A stretch of DNA of 64,000 nucleotides from contig NZ_OY780958.1 in assembly GCF_963675985.1 (NCBI RefSeq), positions 2,170,001 to 2,234,000 of the forward strand. The letters are read 5' to 3'. This document shows, piece by piece, positions 37,273 to 46,681 of this stretch (the stretch's first letter is position 1; each line of letters starts with the position of its first letter). The notes beneath the pieces are model-generated. The model was not told the DNA's origin, did no database searches, and saw only the letters and a program-made list of their open reading frames with translations. This stretch comes from an uncultured Roseibium sp. (GTDB taxonomy: Bacteria; Pseudomonadota; Alphaproteobacteria; Rhizobiales; Stappiaceae). The position numbers were made by a program, and so were the translations under genes.

Positions 37273-40200
37273 ATGCGGATTTTAAAGCCCGAGACCTCGT
37301 CCCAAGCCGTCGCGATGCTGGCGGACGCCGGCCCGCAAGCGCGACTGTCGGCCGGTTCCACGGCCCTGCAGGCGGAATGGTCGCTCGGCAAGCCGCGCCC
37401 GACAGCGTTGATCGATGTTTCCGGTCTCGATGGCCTGTCCGGGATCACGGCGGCGGACATCTCCGTGACCATCGGTGCGAACGTGACGCTCTCGGAGATC
37501 ATCGCTTCACCGGTGATAACCGACGGCTGTCCGCTGCTGGCCGTGGCCGCCCGCCGGGTTGGCGCGACCGCGATCCGCCATCGTGCGACGCTTGGCGGCA
37601 ACATCGGCTGGCGCATCGGCTGTCTCCTGCCGGCCCTTCTGGTGCTCGACGCCGAGCTGGAGGTTCTGACCGAAGATGGCGCGCAATCCCTTCCTCTGGC
37701 CGACTGGCTGGCAGCCCCTTCCACTCCCTGTCTCCTCACGCGCGTTGTCCTTCCCCGACAGAATGCGGAAAGCCGGACCGGATTCCGCAAGACCGGCCTG
37801 CGTGCCGCCTTTACCCCGAGCGTCATCGCGGTGGCCGGCAACCTTTCGATTGAGGACGGCATTGTCAGTGCGGCGCGGCTTGCCGTCGGCGGCGGGCCCG
37901 TGCCGGCGGCGCGCCTTGCAGGCATCGAACGGCCCCTGATCGGACAGCGCTTTGACGACATCGACTGGTCGGCGGTCCGCGCGGCGATCGAAGACGAGAT
38001 CTCCGCGCCCGACGACACATTCCGCAGCGCCCGCTACCGCAAGCGTGCCGGGGCGAATGCGCTGGTCGGTGTCCTGTCAGGAAAGCAGCCCGGTGAGATC
38101 CGGGGCGGTCGCACGCTGCGGCCCCAGCCGGCTCCGCCGATTGACGAGTTCCATCTTTCGCGCGCCGAAGGCGGAAATCGCTGGCATGTCCGCGCCGATC
38201 TTCCACCCAAGATCGCGGCCGAGCTTCCCTATCTGACCGATGCAAGGCGGGACGACATGCTGATCGGTGCGGTGCTGCGGCTCGACGAACCCCATGCCCG
38301 CATCCTGTCGATCGATACCAGCGCCGCGGAAGCCCTGCCGGGCGTGAAGGCGGTGGTCACCCATCGCGACATCAAGGGCGAAAACTCTTTCGGCATCGTC
38401 TTCCCGGACCAGCCGGCACTCTGCTCCGACAAGGTGCGCTATGCGGGCGATCCGGTGGCCGGGGTCGCGGCGGTCGATCGCGAGACCGCCCTCAAGGCGC
38501 TGTCGCTGATCAAGGTCGATTATGAGGTGCTGCCGGTCGTCAGCGACCCGCTCGCCGCCCTCAATCGGGACGCCGAACCCGTTCATGAGACCGGCAACCA
38601 TGTGAGCACTATCGAGCTGGAGCGCGGCGACATCGAAACAGGTTTCGCGTCGGCGGCCCATGTGGTCGAGGACGTCTATGTCACGCCGCGCCAGATGCAC
38701 GGTTTCATGGAAACCGAAGGCGGGTATGCCGAGCCCACGCCCGACGGCGGGCTGGCGGTCTTTGCCGGCGGCCAGTACGGCGTGCGCGACCGCCAGCAGC
38801 TGGCGCGCATTCTTAGCTTCCCGGAAGACAGGATCCGGGTCGTCACCAGCCCGACCGGCGGCGGCTTCGGCGGCAAGGACGAGCTGACGGTTCAGCCGGT
38901 GCTCGCCCTGTTGGCGCTGAAGGCCAACGCGCCTGTGCGCATGCAGTGGACGCGTGCGGAATCCGTTCTGGCCGGGACAAAGCGCAATCCGATGACAATC
39001 CGCATGCGCACCGCCTGCGACGCCGACGGCAGGCTGCTGGCGCAGGAGGTCGATGTCATTGCCGACAGCGGCGCCTATGCCTCGCTCAGCCCCGGCGTTC
39101 TGGAGACCGCCCACGAGCATGCCTGCGGTCCCTACATTTCACCCAGCGTGAAGACGCTCGGCCGCCTCGCCTACACCAACAACGGCACCTGCGGCGCCTT
39201 TCGTGGTTTCGGTGCCAACCAGATGACCTATGCCATCGAATGCCAGATGGACCGGTTGGCGGCGCGCTGCGGACTCGATCCGGTCGAGATCCGCCGACGC
39301 AACCTGCGCGAGCCGGGCATGCCCGGTTTCCTCGGCCAGCGGGTCGCGCCGACCGAACGCCTGAAAGAGATGCTGGATGCCGCAGCCTCTAGCCCACTGT
39401 GGCAGGAGGCACCGGCGGCCCATCCCGTAATTCGCTCGGGCGAAGTCATCGGCGCCGGCATGGCGCTGAATTATCAGGGCAACGGCCTCGGTACGATCCC
39501 CCATGACGAGGCCATCGGCCGGCTTGTGCTTGGCGACGACGGCCGGATCGAAGCGCATTTCGGTCTCGACGAGATGGGCCAGGGGCTGATCCCCTCCATC
39601 CACGCCGCCGTCGCAGACAAGCTCGGCTGCGCGCGCGAGGATATCCGCGCTGTCATCGGCGACACGGCAGCAACTCCGGATTCCGGATCGACCACCGCGT
39701 CGCGTGGCGGCTACGTCGTCTGGAAGGCGACCGAACTCACCGCCCCGCCGTTTGGTGCCAAGCTGCTCGCCAAAGCCGCCGACCTGCTGGGAAGAGACGC
39801 GGCGGACCTGAAAATCATTCCCGGCGGCCTCGCTGATGCGGCGACCAACAGCCAGGTTCCGCTGCTGACCTTTGCCGCCCTCGCCGACGGGCTCAAGCCT
39901 GAAGAGAGTATCATCGAAGAAGCCGAATTCGCGTTTCCGAAGTCGGATTACACCAAGGGCAACGCGCGGTTCATCTTCGCCTATGGTGCGACGCTTGCCC
40001 GGGTCGCGGTCGACCGTGCCACCGGCGAGGTCCGGGTTCTCGACCTGGAACTGCACACCGCCGCCGGTCCGGTGATCGATCTGGCCGCCTATCTCGGCCA
40101 GATGGAAGGCGGCATGGTTCAGGGTTTGGGCTTCACCCTGACGGAGGATGTCCTGATCAAGGACGGACGCTTCCTGACCACCAATTACGACAATTACTTC

Positions 40201-40419
40201 ATGCCGACCGTCCGCGATGCGCCGGAGCGGATGGAAACCTTCGCGCTGGAGGATCTCGATCCGGGCGATCCCTTCGGGCCGCGCGGTGCCGGCGAGATCG
40301 GCATCAGTTCGGTGACACCTGCCATCGCCAATGCGGTGGCCGATGCCATCGGGCGCTGGCCGGCGGTGACGCCGTTCCTGCCGGAAGACATTCTCGATTT
40401 CTGCGAGGCAGCCGAATGA
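37273..40419 (+). CDS. Molybdenum hydroxylase with fused FAD and Mo-cofactor domains (xanthine dehydrogenase-like)
   Basis: A 1048-residue protein. Residues about 1-280 are a CO-dehydrogenase-flavoprotein-type FAD domain (AGSTALQ, TLGGNIG). Residues about 310-1045 are the large Mo-cofactor subunit, with GGGFGGKDE, the GAFRGFGA substrate/cofactor loop and the catalytic Glu in GPRGAGEIG. In most relatives FAD is on its own chain or fused to the 2Fe-2S part, so this FAD-Mo fusion is unusual. The 2Fe-2S subunit follows with an ATGA overlap. The reaction should be hydroxylation of a purine or similar N-heterocycle next to a ring nitrogen. Confidence 0.9.
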   Translation: MRILKPETSSQAVAMLADAGPQARLSAGSTALQAEWSLGKPRPTALIDVSGLDGLSGITAADISVTIGANVTLSEIIASPVITDGCPLLAVAARRVGATAIRHRATLGGNIGWRIGCLLPALLVLDAELEVLTEDGAQSLPLADWLAAPSTPCLLTRVVLPRQNAESRTGFRKTGLRAAFTPSVIAVAGNLSIEDGIVSAARLAVGGGPVPAARLAGIERPLIGQRFDDIDWSAVRAAIEDEISAPDDTFRSARYRKRAGANALVGVLSGKQPGEIRGGRTLRPQPAPPIDEFHLSRAEGGNRWHVRADLPPKIAAELPYLTDARRDDMLIGAVLRLDEPHARILSIDTSAAEALPGVKAVVTHRDIKGENSFGIVFPDQPALCSDKVRYAGDPVAGVAAVDRETALKALSLIKVDYEVLPVVSDPLAALNRDAEPVHETGNHVSTIELERGDIETGFASAAHVVEDVYVTPRQMHGFMETEGGYAEPTPDGGLAVFAGGQYGVRDRQQLARILSFPEDRIRVVTSPTGGGFGGKDELTVQPVLALLALKANAPVRMQWTRAESVLAGTKRNPMTIRMRTACDADGRLLAQEVDVIADSGAYASLSPGVLETAHEHACGPYISPSVKTLGRLAYTNNGTCGAFRGFGANQMTYAIECQMDRLAARCGLDPVEIRRRNLREPGMPGFLGQRVAPTERLKEMLDAAASSPLWQEAPAAHPVIRSGEVIGAGMALNYQGNGLGTIPHDEAIGRLVLGDDGRIEAHFGLDEMGQGLIPSIHAAVADKLGCAREDIRAVIGDTAATPDSGSTTASRGGYVVWKATELTAPPFGAKLLAKAADLLGRDAADLKIIPGGLADAATNSQVPLLTFAALADGLKPEESIIEEAEFAFPKSDYTKGNARFIFAYGATLARVAVDRATGEVRVLDLELHTAAGPVIDLAAYLGQMEGGMVQGLGFTLTEDVLIKDGRFLTTNYDNYFMPTVRDAPERMETFALEDLDPGDPFGPRGAGEIGISSVTPAIANAVADAIGRWPAVTPFLPEDILDFCEAAE

Positions 40420-40922
40420 GCACCCTCCTGTCAACCGACGTCATTGCGCTGCGCTTCCGCCTGAACGGCGAGGATGTGGAAACGACCGCAACGGCGGAAA
40501 CGTCGCTGACCCGTGTGCTGCGCGATACGCTGTTCAAGACCGAAACCAAGATCGGCTGCGAGGCCGGACGATGCGGGGCCTGCATGGTGCTGATGAACGG
40601 CCGGCCCGCAAATTCCTGCCTGGTCATGGCCTGGCAGGCGGAGGGCGCGGAGATCGTGACCGGCGCCGGGCTGGATGCCCTGCCGGTCACAAGGATCGTG
40701 CGCCAGTCGTTAGCGGAAGACTCCGCCTTCCAGTGCGGCTACTGCGCGCCCGGTTTCGTCATTTCGCTTGTCGGGTTACTCACCGAAAATCCGCAGGCCA
40801 CGCGCGAAGACGTCATGACCGCGCTTGAAGGCAACATCTGCCGCTGCACCGGCTATCACTCGATCCTGCGCGGGGCGATGCTGGCCGCCGCGCGCGTGGC
40901 CGAAATGGCTTCAGGAAGATGA
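40416..40922 (+). CDS. 2Fe-2S subunit of the molybdenum hydroxylase
   Basis: A 168-residue protein with two 2Fe-2S centres: a plant-type one (CEAGRCGAC and a later Cys in NSC) and the helical one (CGYCAPG and CRCTGY). This is the standard small subunit of xanthine dehydrogenase-like enzymes and carries electrons from Mo to FAD. It is the last gene of the plus-strand operon. Confidence 0.94.
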   Translation: MSTLLSTDVIALRFRLNGEDVETTATAETSLTRVLRDTLFKTETKIGCEAGRCGACMVLMNGRPANSCLVMAWQAEGAEIVTGAGLDALPVTRIVRQSLAEDSAFQCGYCAPGFVISLVGLLTENPQATREDVMTALEGNICRCTGYHSILRGAMLAAARVAEMASGR

Positions 40923-40942
40923 TGGCATGAGTGGCCGCCCGG

Positions 40943-41431
40943 TCAGGACGACACCCAGAAGCCCTCATGCACCGTTGCGGATTCCTCTTCCAGCAGCGGC
41001 CCGACGACCTCGACCTTGCGCTGGCCGGCGGCAACCACGTCCCGGCACGGCAGGTCCATGGTCAGGTTTTCCGGATCCGGGCCGATCAGGTCCTTCAGCG
41101 CCTTCTCGCTCATGCCGTGGACGATCCGGCCAACGCCGGTCCAATAGACGGACCCGGTGCACATCGCGCAGGGTTCGGCGCTCGTGTACATGGTGCATTT
41201 CGCCAGAAAATCGGCATCGTATTTCATCGACGCCTCGGTCATCAGATTGCGTTCCGCGTGACCGGTCCGGTCACCCTTCGTGCCGCAGGTGTTCATCGCT
41301 TCGAGCAGGATGTTGCCGTCCTCGTCGGCCAGCAAGGCGCCGAACGGATGGTCGCCACGCGCCCGCGAGGTTTGCGCCAGCTCGATCGTGTGGCGGAGCA
41401 GTTCCAGGTCGCGGTCGGCAGTAATGGTCAT
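40943..41431 (-). CDS. Cytidine-deaminase-fold nucleobase deaminase
   Basis: A 162-residue zinc deaminase with His58-Ala-Glu60 and Pro87-Cys88-x2-Cys91, the zinc and proton-shuttle residues of the CDA/guanine deaminase/TadA superfamily. AGGAG lies before the ATG at 41431. Free-base deaminases of this size include bacterial guanine deaminase and cytosine deaminase. The gene points against the molybdenum hydroxylase operon and is divergent from the second NMT1-type importer. It is the fifth deaminase in 22 kb. Confidence 0.88.
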   Translation of the reverse strand: MTITADRDLELLRHTIELAQTSRARGDHPFGALLADEDGNILLEAMNTCGTKGDRTGHAERNLMTEASMKYDADFLAKCTMYTSAEPCAMCTGSVYWTGVGRIVHGMSEKALKDLIGPDPENLTMDLPCRDVVAAGQRKVEVVGPLLEEESATVHEGFWVSS

Positions 41432-41832
41432 ACGTGTGTTCTCCTTGAATAAGTCTCACCCAATTAAGCCGAACCACCCGGGCAGACAAGCCGGTATTGA
41501 GCAACATGCAAGCACTTTGGGCATCTGCATATTTTTTGATCACGCAATAAATCCGCATGCCTTCCGACAGCGCATCGCCTCCAGAAAACCCGCTGAAATC
41601 CGGGAGAAAACCCGGAAGTTCGAATTGGCACGCCGCGTGCTTATAGATCTCTTGAGTAGAAGCGGTCAGGACCCCGGTCTGGGACATTGCTCGGCACATG
41701 AGGCTTAACGGGAGAAGCGCCAATGCCGCCTGCTCATCATCCGCAAGACCGAACGCCGGAAGAAAGCCGTCGCACCGCGATGGCCCGACGTCGCTTGTGG
41801 ATCGGATAATATTTCAACGAGGATTTGCGAAT
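41432..41832. other. Divergent intergenic region
   Basis: About 400 bases between the deaminase and the binding-protein gene. It must contain promoters for both. A frame open from 41698 into the binding protein has no ribosome site and lacks a signal peptide, so I treat it as leader. No copy of the 19-base dyad was seen. Confidence 0.4.
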
Positions 41833-42831
41833 ATGGCAATGAACAAACTCAAGACACTTGCCGCCGGAGCGATCGCGGTTGCCGGCACGATCTCGGCAGC
41901 ACAGGCGGCCGACACGGTCACCTTCCAGCTCGACTGGCTGCCGGGCGGCGACAAGGCCCCTGTCTATGTCTGCATCGAAAAGGGCTTCTGCGCCGAGGAA
42001 GGCATCGAGGTCAAGGTCGAGCCGGGTCGCGGGTCGTCCGAAGCGATCACCAAGCTTTCCACCGGTGTTTCGGATATCGGCTCCGCGGACATCGGCGCCC
42101 TGATGGCCGCCAAGGTCACGGAAGGCGTGCCGATCACCGCCGTCATGTCCATCTTCAACAAGGGTCCGCACGCCTTCTTCGTCCTGAAGGACAGCGGCAT
42201 TGAGAAGATCGAGGACATCAAGGGCAAGGAAGTCGCCACGTCTCCCTTCACCTCGTCGAACGTGTTCCTGCCGCTGGTCCTGAAGGACGTCGGCTTGAGC
42301 GAAGACGACATCAAGCTCACCAAGGCGGATCCGGGCGCGCTCGGCCCGATGCTCATGAACGAGTCCACCGACGTGATCATCGCCTGGATGACCAACGTTG
42401 CCATCTTCACCAACCAGGCCAAGCAGGCCGACAAGGAAATCGTGGCCTTCCCGTGGGATGCAGCCGGTCTGGAACTCTACTCCGCGTCTCTGCTGGCCTC
42501 CGACAAGTTCCTGAGCGAGCGTCCGGACGTCGCCAAGCGCTTCGTCAAGGCGTTCAAGAAGTCCCTGGAATACGTCAAGGCCAACCCGCATGAAGCCGCC
42601 GTTGCCATGGTCGCCCAGGTGCCGGAACTCTCCGTCGCCGACATCGAAGGCGCGATCAAGGACACGATGGTGCTGGAGTTCAACGACGTCACCGACAAGG
42701 ACGGCCTCGGCGCCTTGAAGGCCGGCCGGCTGGCCGCGACCTGGGAGCGCGTTTCCGCCGCGCAGGGCCTCGACAAGGACGCCCTCGATCCGGAAACCGC
42801 CGTCGACCGCTCGTTCCTGCCGGAAAGCTGA
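41833..42831 (+). CDS. ABC transporter substrate-binding protein, NMT1/THI5-like (second importer)
   Basis: A 332-residue periplasmic protein with a Sec signal (MAMNKLK, hydrophobic core, AQAAD cleavage region). The mature part starts TVTFQLDWLPGGDKAP and has the EKGFCAEEGIEVKV block of the NMT1 fold. GAGGA precedes the ATG at 41833. The FQLDWLP start is common in proteins binding hydroxymethylpyrimidine-like compounds. The ATPase and permease genes follow directly. Confidence 0.92.
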   Translation: MAMNKLKTLAAGAIAVAGTISAAQAADTVTFQLDWLPGGDKAPVYVCIEKGFCAEEGIEVKVEPGRGSSEAITKLSTGVSDIGSADIGALMAAKVTEGVPITAVMSIFNKGPHAFFVLKDSGIEKIEDIKGKEVATSPFTSSNVFLPLVLKDVGLSEDDIKLTKADPGALGPMLMNESTDVIIAWMTNVAIFTNQAKQADKEIVAFPWDAAGLELYSASLLASDKFLSERPDVAKRFVKAFKKSLEYVKANPHEAAVAMVAQVPELSVADIEGAIKDTMVLEFNDVTDKDGLGALKAGRLAATWERVSAAQGLDKDALDPETAVDRSFLPES

Positions 42832-42836
42832 GCCGC

Positions 42837-43613
42837 ATGACGACGACACCGGCAGCGATCCGCTTTTCCGGCGTGGGACAGGTCTTCCAGACCAAGTCCG
42901 GAACGGTGGAAGCGCTTAGACACGTCGACATGTCCATCGACCGCCACGAATTCGTGGCGGTCCTTGGGCCGTCGGGCTGTGGCAAGTCCACCCTGCTGCG
43001 CCTGACGTCGGGCCTGTTGAAACCCACCAGCGGCAAGGTCGAGGTCTTCGGGCTTGAGATCGCCCAACCGCGCGACGACATCGGCATCGTCTTCCAACGT
43101 CCCACCCTGCTGCCCTGGGCGACGATCGAGGACAATGTCGTCTTCCCCGTGCGCCACACGACCGGCCGCGTTTCCACCGCCGACCGGGAGACGGCGCGCA
43201 AGCTCCTGGAAAAGGTCAACCTGAAGGGCTTCGAAAACCGCCTTCCGGATGAACTCTCCGGCGGGATGCAGCAGCGCGTCGGCATTGCCCGCGCCCTGTT
43301 CATGGATCCGGACATCCTTTTGATGGACGAGCCGTTTTCCGCGCTCGACGCCCTGACCCGCGAGGAAATGGGTTTCGAACTGCTGCGCATCTGGGAAGAC
43401 CGGCCGAAGACGGTGATGTTCATCACCCATTCGATCAGCGAAGCGGTGCTTCTGGCCGACCGCGTCCTCGTCATGGGCGAACGTCCCGGCTCCATCGTGG
43501 AAAACCTGACAATCGACCTTCCTCGTCCCCGCAACATGGAGACGAGCAACAACAAGATGATGCATGACTATGTCGGACACCTCCGCAGTCTCCTCCTCAA
43601 ACGCGCCGCCTGA
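42837..43613 (+). CDS. ABC transporter ATP-binding protein, NitT/TauT family (second importer)
   Basis: A 258-residue ATPase with Walker A GPSGCGKST (44-52), signature LSGGM, Walker B ILLMDEP and the ITHS switch. It starts five bases after the binding-protein stop region. Its 3' end overlaps the permease start by about 50 bases. Confidence 0.95.
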   Translation: MTTTPAAIRFSGVGQVFQTKSGTVEALRHVDMSIDRHEFVAVLGPSGCGKSTLLRLTSGLLKPTSGKVEVFGLEIAQPRDDIGIVFQRPTLLPWATIEDNVVFPVRHTTGRVSTADRETARKLLEKVNLKGFENRLPDELSGGMQQRVGIARALFMDPDILLMDEPFSALDALTREEMGFELLRIWEDRPKTVMFITHSISEAVLLADRVLVMGERPGSIVENLTIDLPRPRNMETSNNKMMHDYVGHLRSLLLKRAA

Positions 43614-44409
43614 GGCGTCAATCGCGAAGCCGTCGCTGGTGGCGCGGGCGCTGGCCTCACCCGGCCTGCTGCCGATCGGGACCTTCGTCGCGCTCATCGC
43701 CGTGTGGGAGATCTCCTGCCATCTGTTCGCGATTCCCTCCTACGTGCTGCCGGCGCCGAGCCGCATCCTGGGCGGGTTCGACACCATCGGCGTCTCCCGC
43801 TGGCTGGAACATGTGTGGAGCACGCTGCGGGTCGCGCTGATCGGCTATTTCGTCTCCATCTTCGTCGCGATTCCGATCGCCATCGCGCTGGCCCGTTCCC
43901 CGGTGCTGTCGCGGGCGGTCTATCCGATCCTCGTCGTGGTGCAGTCCACGCCGGTGGTCGCCGTCGCGCCGATCATCATCGTGGCGCTGGGGTCCGGCGA
44001 CCTGCCGCGGGTGGTGATCACCTGCCTGATCACCTTCTTCCCGCTGGTGGTCTCCACCACCACCGGGCTGATGGCCACACCGCCGGAACTGATCGAGCTG
44101 TCGCGCAGCCTGCGGGCGCCGGTGTGGCGGGAGATCAGCCAGATCCGTCTGCCCTTTGCCATTCCTTACATCTTCTCCGCCCTGAAGATCTCGGTCACCC
44201 TCGCCGTCATCGGCGCGGTGGTCGCCGAATTCGTCGCGGCGGACAAGGGGCTCGGCTACTTCATCCAGTTCTCGACCTCCATGTTCAAGGTCCAGCAGGC
44301 CTGGGCCGGCCTCGTCATCCTGGTGTTGTTGTCGCTGGTCCTGTTCCAGATCGTGGTCGCCGTGCAGAAGATCTGGTTCCCCTGGAGCCTGCCGAAGGAA
44401 AAGATCTAG
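43564..44409 (+). CDS. ABC transporter permease, NitT/TauT family (second importer)
   Basis: A 281-residue membrane protein with six hydrophobic segments and an EAA loop (RSLRAPVWREISQIRLP). The start at 43564 or 43570 lies within the 3' end of the ATPase gene, an unusually long overlap for this locus, but the coding frame is clear on both sides. It completes an importer whose gene order is binding protein, ATPase, permease. Confidence 0.92.
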   Translation: MTMSDTSAVSSSNAPPEASIAKPSLVARALASPGLLPIGTFVALIAVWEISCHLFAIPSYVLPAPSRILGGFDTIGVSRWLEHVWSTLRVALIGYFVSIFVAIPIAIALARSPVLSRAVYPILVVVQSTPVVAVAPIIIVALGSGDLPRVVITCLITFFPLVVSTTTGLMATPPELIELSRSLRAPVWREISQIRLPFAIPYIFSALKISVTLAVIGAVVAEFVAADKGLGYFIQFSTSMFKVQQAWAGLVILVLLSLVLFQIVVAVQKIWFPWSLPKEKI

Positions 44410-44589
44410 AGCTTTCGGCGGGATCCGGTCCCGCCGGCCGCACACGACAAAACACAGGAGACAGATCGGGTCATCATCGGGAGCGCCCGCCCCGACAAAA
44501 CGGGAGTAGAAGCAGTCAACGCCAGCCGGCGCGGGTCATTGCTCCTTCACGCTAGCGGAAACACCGCATTTTCGTATTGGAGATCCACA

Positions 44590-45615
44590 ATGGAAACGAC
44601 ACAGACGACGACACAGGCCCAGACACAGGCAAAGACAAACTATTCCCTTGCCGAACTGGACAAGGAAACGACCTTCGGCGGCATGGGCCGGGAAAAGGCA
44701 CGCGACGTGCCGCAAATCGACCTGAGCAACTTCGAGGCGCGCAAGCAGGAGATCGCCGACCAGCTCTGGACGGCTGCGACCGAGATCGGCTTCTTCCAGC
44801 TGATCAACCACGGCATTCCCCAGTCGCAGATCGACGAAGCCTTCGAATTCACCGAGAAGTTCTTCGACCTGCCGATGGATGTAAAGGCCAAGTATCCGCT
44901 GGAAAAAGGCACCAACTCGGGCTGGGAATACAAGGCCCAGGTGCGCCCCTCCACCGGCACCGCCGACAACAAGGAATCCTACCAGATCACCACGCCGCTC
45001 ATGGCGCCGCTGTGGCCGACCGGCGAGGAACTGCCGGGCTTCAAGGCCGTGATGCTGGCCTTCGAGCGCGCCAACTGGGCGCTTGGCATGAAGGTTCTGT
45101 CCTGCTTTGCCTTGAAGCTCGGCTTCTCGCCCGACTTCTTCACCGAGGCCCATGACCCGCTGTCGCCGGAATACCAGAGCACGCTCCGCCTGATCCATTA
45201 CATGGCCATGGAAAACGCCAAGCCGGAGGACTTCACCGGCTGGCGCGCGGGCGCCCATACCGACTTCGACTGCCTGACGCTGCTGCATCAGCGCCCCGGC
45301 CAGGGCGGATTGCAGCTCTGCCCGGGCAAGGAAGCCACCGGCGGCGACCTGGAATGGACCGACGTGCCGCCGCTGCCGGGCGTCGTCACCTGCAACATCG
45401 GCGACATGCTGATGCGCTGGAGCGACGACAAGCTGCAGTCGACCCTGCACCGGGTGCGCATGCCGCGCGAGGACGAATATCTGGGCCCGCGCTACTCGCT
45501 GCCGTTCTTCTGCCAGGCCAACAAGGATGCGATCATCCGGGGCCCGGGCAAGAAATACGACCCGATCACGGCAAAAGACTATCTGTGGCAGCGCGTCACC
45601 GCCAACGCCCTCTAA
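44590..45615 (+). CDS. Isopenicillin-N-synthase-family Fe(II)/2-oxoglutarate-type oxygenase
   Basis: A 341-residue non-heme iron oxygenase. Iron ligands are His223-x-Asp225 and His287; Arg301-x-Ser303 is the likely 2-oxoglutarate anchor. A Thr/Gln-rich N-terminal tail of about 20 residues precedes the usual QIDLSNF strand. GGAG lies just before the ATG at 44590. It follows the second importer and may act on the imported compound. It is a divergent paralogue of the enzymes at 18656 and 45698. Confidence 0.9.
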   Translation: METTQTTTQAQTQAKTNYSLAELDKETTFGGMGREKARDVPQIDLSNFEARKQEIADQLWTAATEIGFFQLINHGIPQSQIDEAFEFTEKFFDLPMDVKAKYPLEKGTNSGWEYKAQVRPSTGTADNKESYQITTPLMAPLWPTGEELPGFKAVMLAFERANWALGMKVLSCFALKLGFSPDFFTEAHDPLSPEYQSTLRLIHYMAMENAKPEDFTGWRAGAHTDFDCLTLLHQRPGQGGLQLCPGKEATGGDLEWTDVPPLPGVVTCNIGDMLMRWSDDKLQSTLHRVRMPREDEYLGPRYSLPFFCQANKDAIIRGPGKKYDPITAKDYLWQRVTANAL

Positions 45616-45636
45616 GGTCTTTATGCATCAGTAAAT

Positions 45637-45660
45637 GGACGGCCCGCCCAAGGGCCGTCC
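45637..45660 (+). terminator. Perfect hairpin between two oxygenase genes
   Basis: GGACGGCCC / GGGCCGTCC, a nine-base-pair GC stem with a six-base loop. There is no T-run, so it may be a rho-type terminator, a processing/stability element or an attenuator rather than a classic terminator. Confidence 0.55.
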
Positions 45661-45697
45661 CGTCCTGCAGTTCCCTCATTCCGTCAGGAGTTGGCCT

Positions 45698-46681
45698 ATG
45701 AACACTTCCCTCGATGCCAAGCGCGTCGCCGGAGACGCCCTGCCGATCGTCGACGTCTCCGATCTCTGCTCGCCCGATTTCGAAAAACGTAAAGCCGTCG
45801 GCGCCCGGCTGCGCGCCGCCTGCGAGGACAAGGGCTTTTTCTATTGCGCCGGCCACGGCATCCCGAAAGGGTTGATCGACGCGGTCTTTGCGGAAACAAA
45901 AACCTTCTTCGACCAGCCGGAAGACACCAAGCTCAAGATCGAAAAATCCAAGGTCTCCAAGGCCAACCGGGGCTACGAGGTGCTCGGCGGCCAGGTTCTT
46001 GAAGCCGGCACCCCGCCGGACCGCAAGGAAGGCTATTACATCGGCCTGGAACTGCCCGCCGACGATCCGCGCGTGGTCGCCGGACAGTTCAACCGCGGCC
46101 CCAATGTCTGGCCGGAAGGCCTGCCCGGCTTCGAACCGACCATGGCCGCCTATTTCGAGGCCATGCGCCGCCTGTCGCAGCGGCTGATGAAGGGCATCGC
46201 CCTGTCGCTCGATCTGGACGAAGACTATTTCGAGATCTTCAACCGGGATCCGGTCGCCACGCTCCGCCTGCTGCACTACCCGCCCCAGCGGGAAAATGCC
46301 GAGCCGAACGAAAAGGGCGCCGGTGCCCATACGGACTGGGGGGCGCTGACGCTGCTGCTCCAGGACGACGTCGGCGGGTTGCAGGTCTATGACAAGAACA
46401 CCGGCGAATGGCTGCACGCCGACCCGGTGCCGGGCACCTTCGTGATCAATCTGGGCGATGCGCTGGCCCACTGGACCAACGATCTCTACAAGTCGACCCT
46501 GCACCGGGTGGTCAACGCTTCGGGCCGCGAGCGCTATTCCGTGCCTTTCTTCTATGACGGCGACGCCGACTTCGAGGTAACCTGCATTCCCACCTGCCTG
46601 AAGCCCGGCGAGGAGCCGAAATACGCTCCGATCACCGTCGAGGGCCACCTGATGAACATGTACAGGAAATCCTATGGCTGA
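45698..46681 (+). CDS. Isopenicillin-N-synthase-family Fe(II)/2-oxoglutarate-type oxygenase
   Basis: A 327-residue enzyme with iron ligands His211-x-Asp213 and His269 and the Arg279-x-Ser281 anchor. It is closer to the enzyme at 18656 (shared KEGYNIGL/KEGYYIGL, WTNDLY and SGRERYSVPFF blocks) than to its immediate neighbour. AGGAG precedes the ATG at 45698. Its last codons overlap the hydrolase gene. Confidence 0.9.
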   Translation: MNTSLDAKRVAGDALPIVDVSDLCSPDFEKRKAVGARLRAACEDKGFFYCAGHGIPKGLIDAVFAETKTFFDQPEDTKLKIEKSKVSKANRGYEVLGGQVLEAGTPPDRKEGYYIGLELPADDPRVVAGQFNRGPNVWPEGLPGFEPTMAAYFEAMRRLSQRLMKGIALSLDLDEDYFEIFNRDPVATLRLLHYPPQRENAEPNEKGAGAHTDWGALTLLLQDDVGGLQVYDKNTGEWLHADPVPGTFVINLGDALAHWTNDLYKSTLHRVVNASGRERYSVPFFYDGDADFEVTCIPTCLKPGEEPKYAPITVEGHLMNMYRKSYG

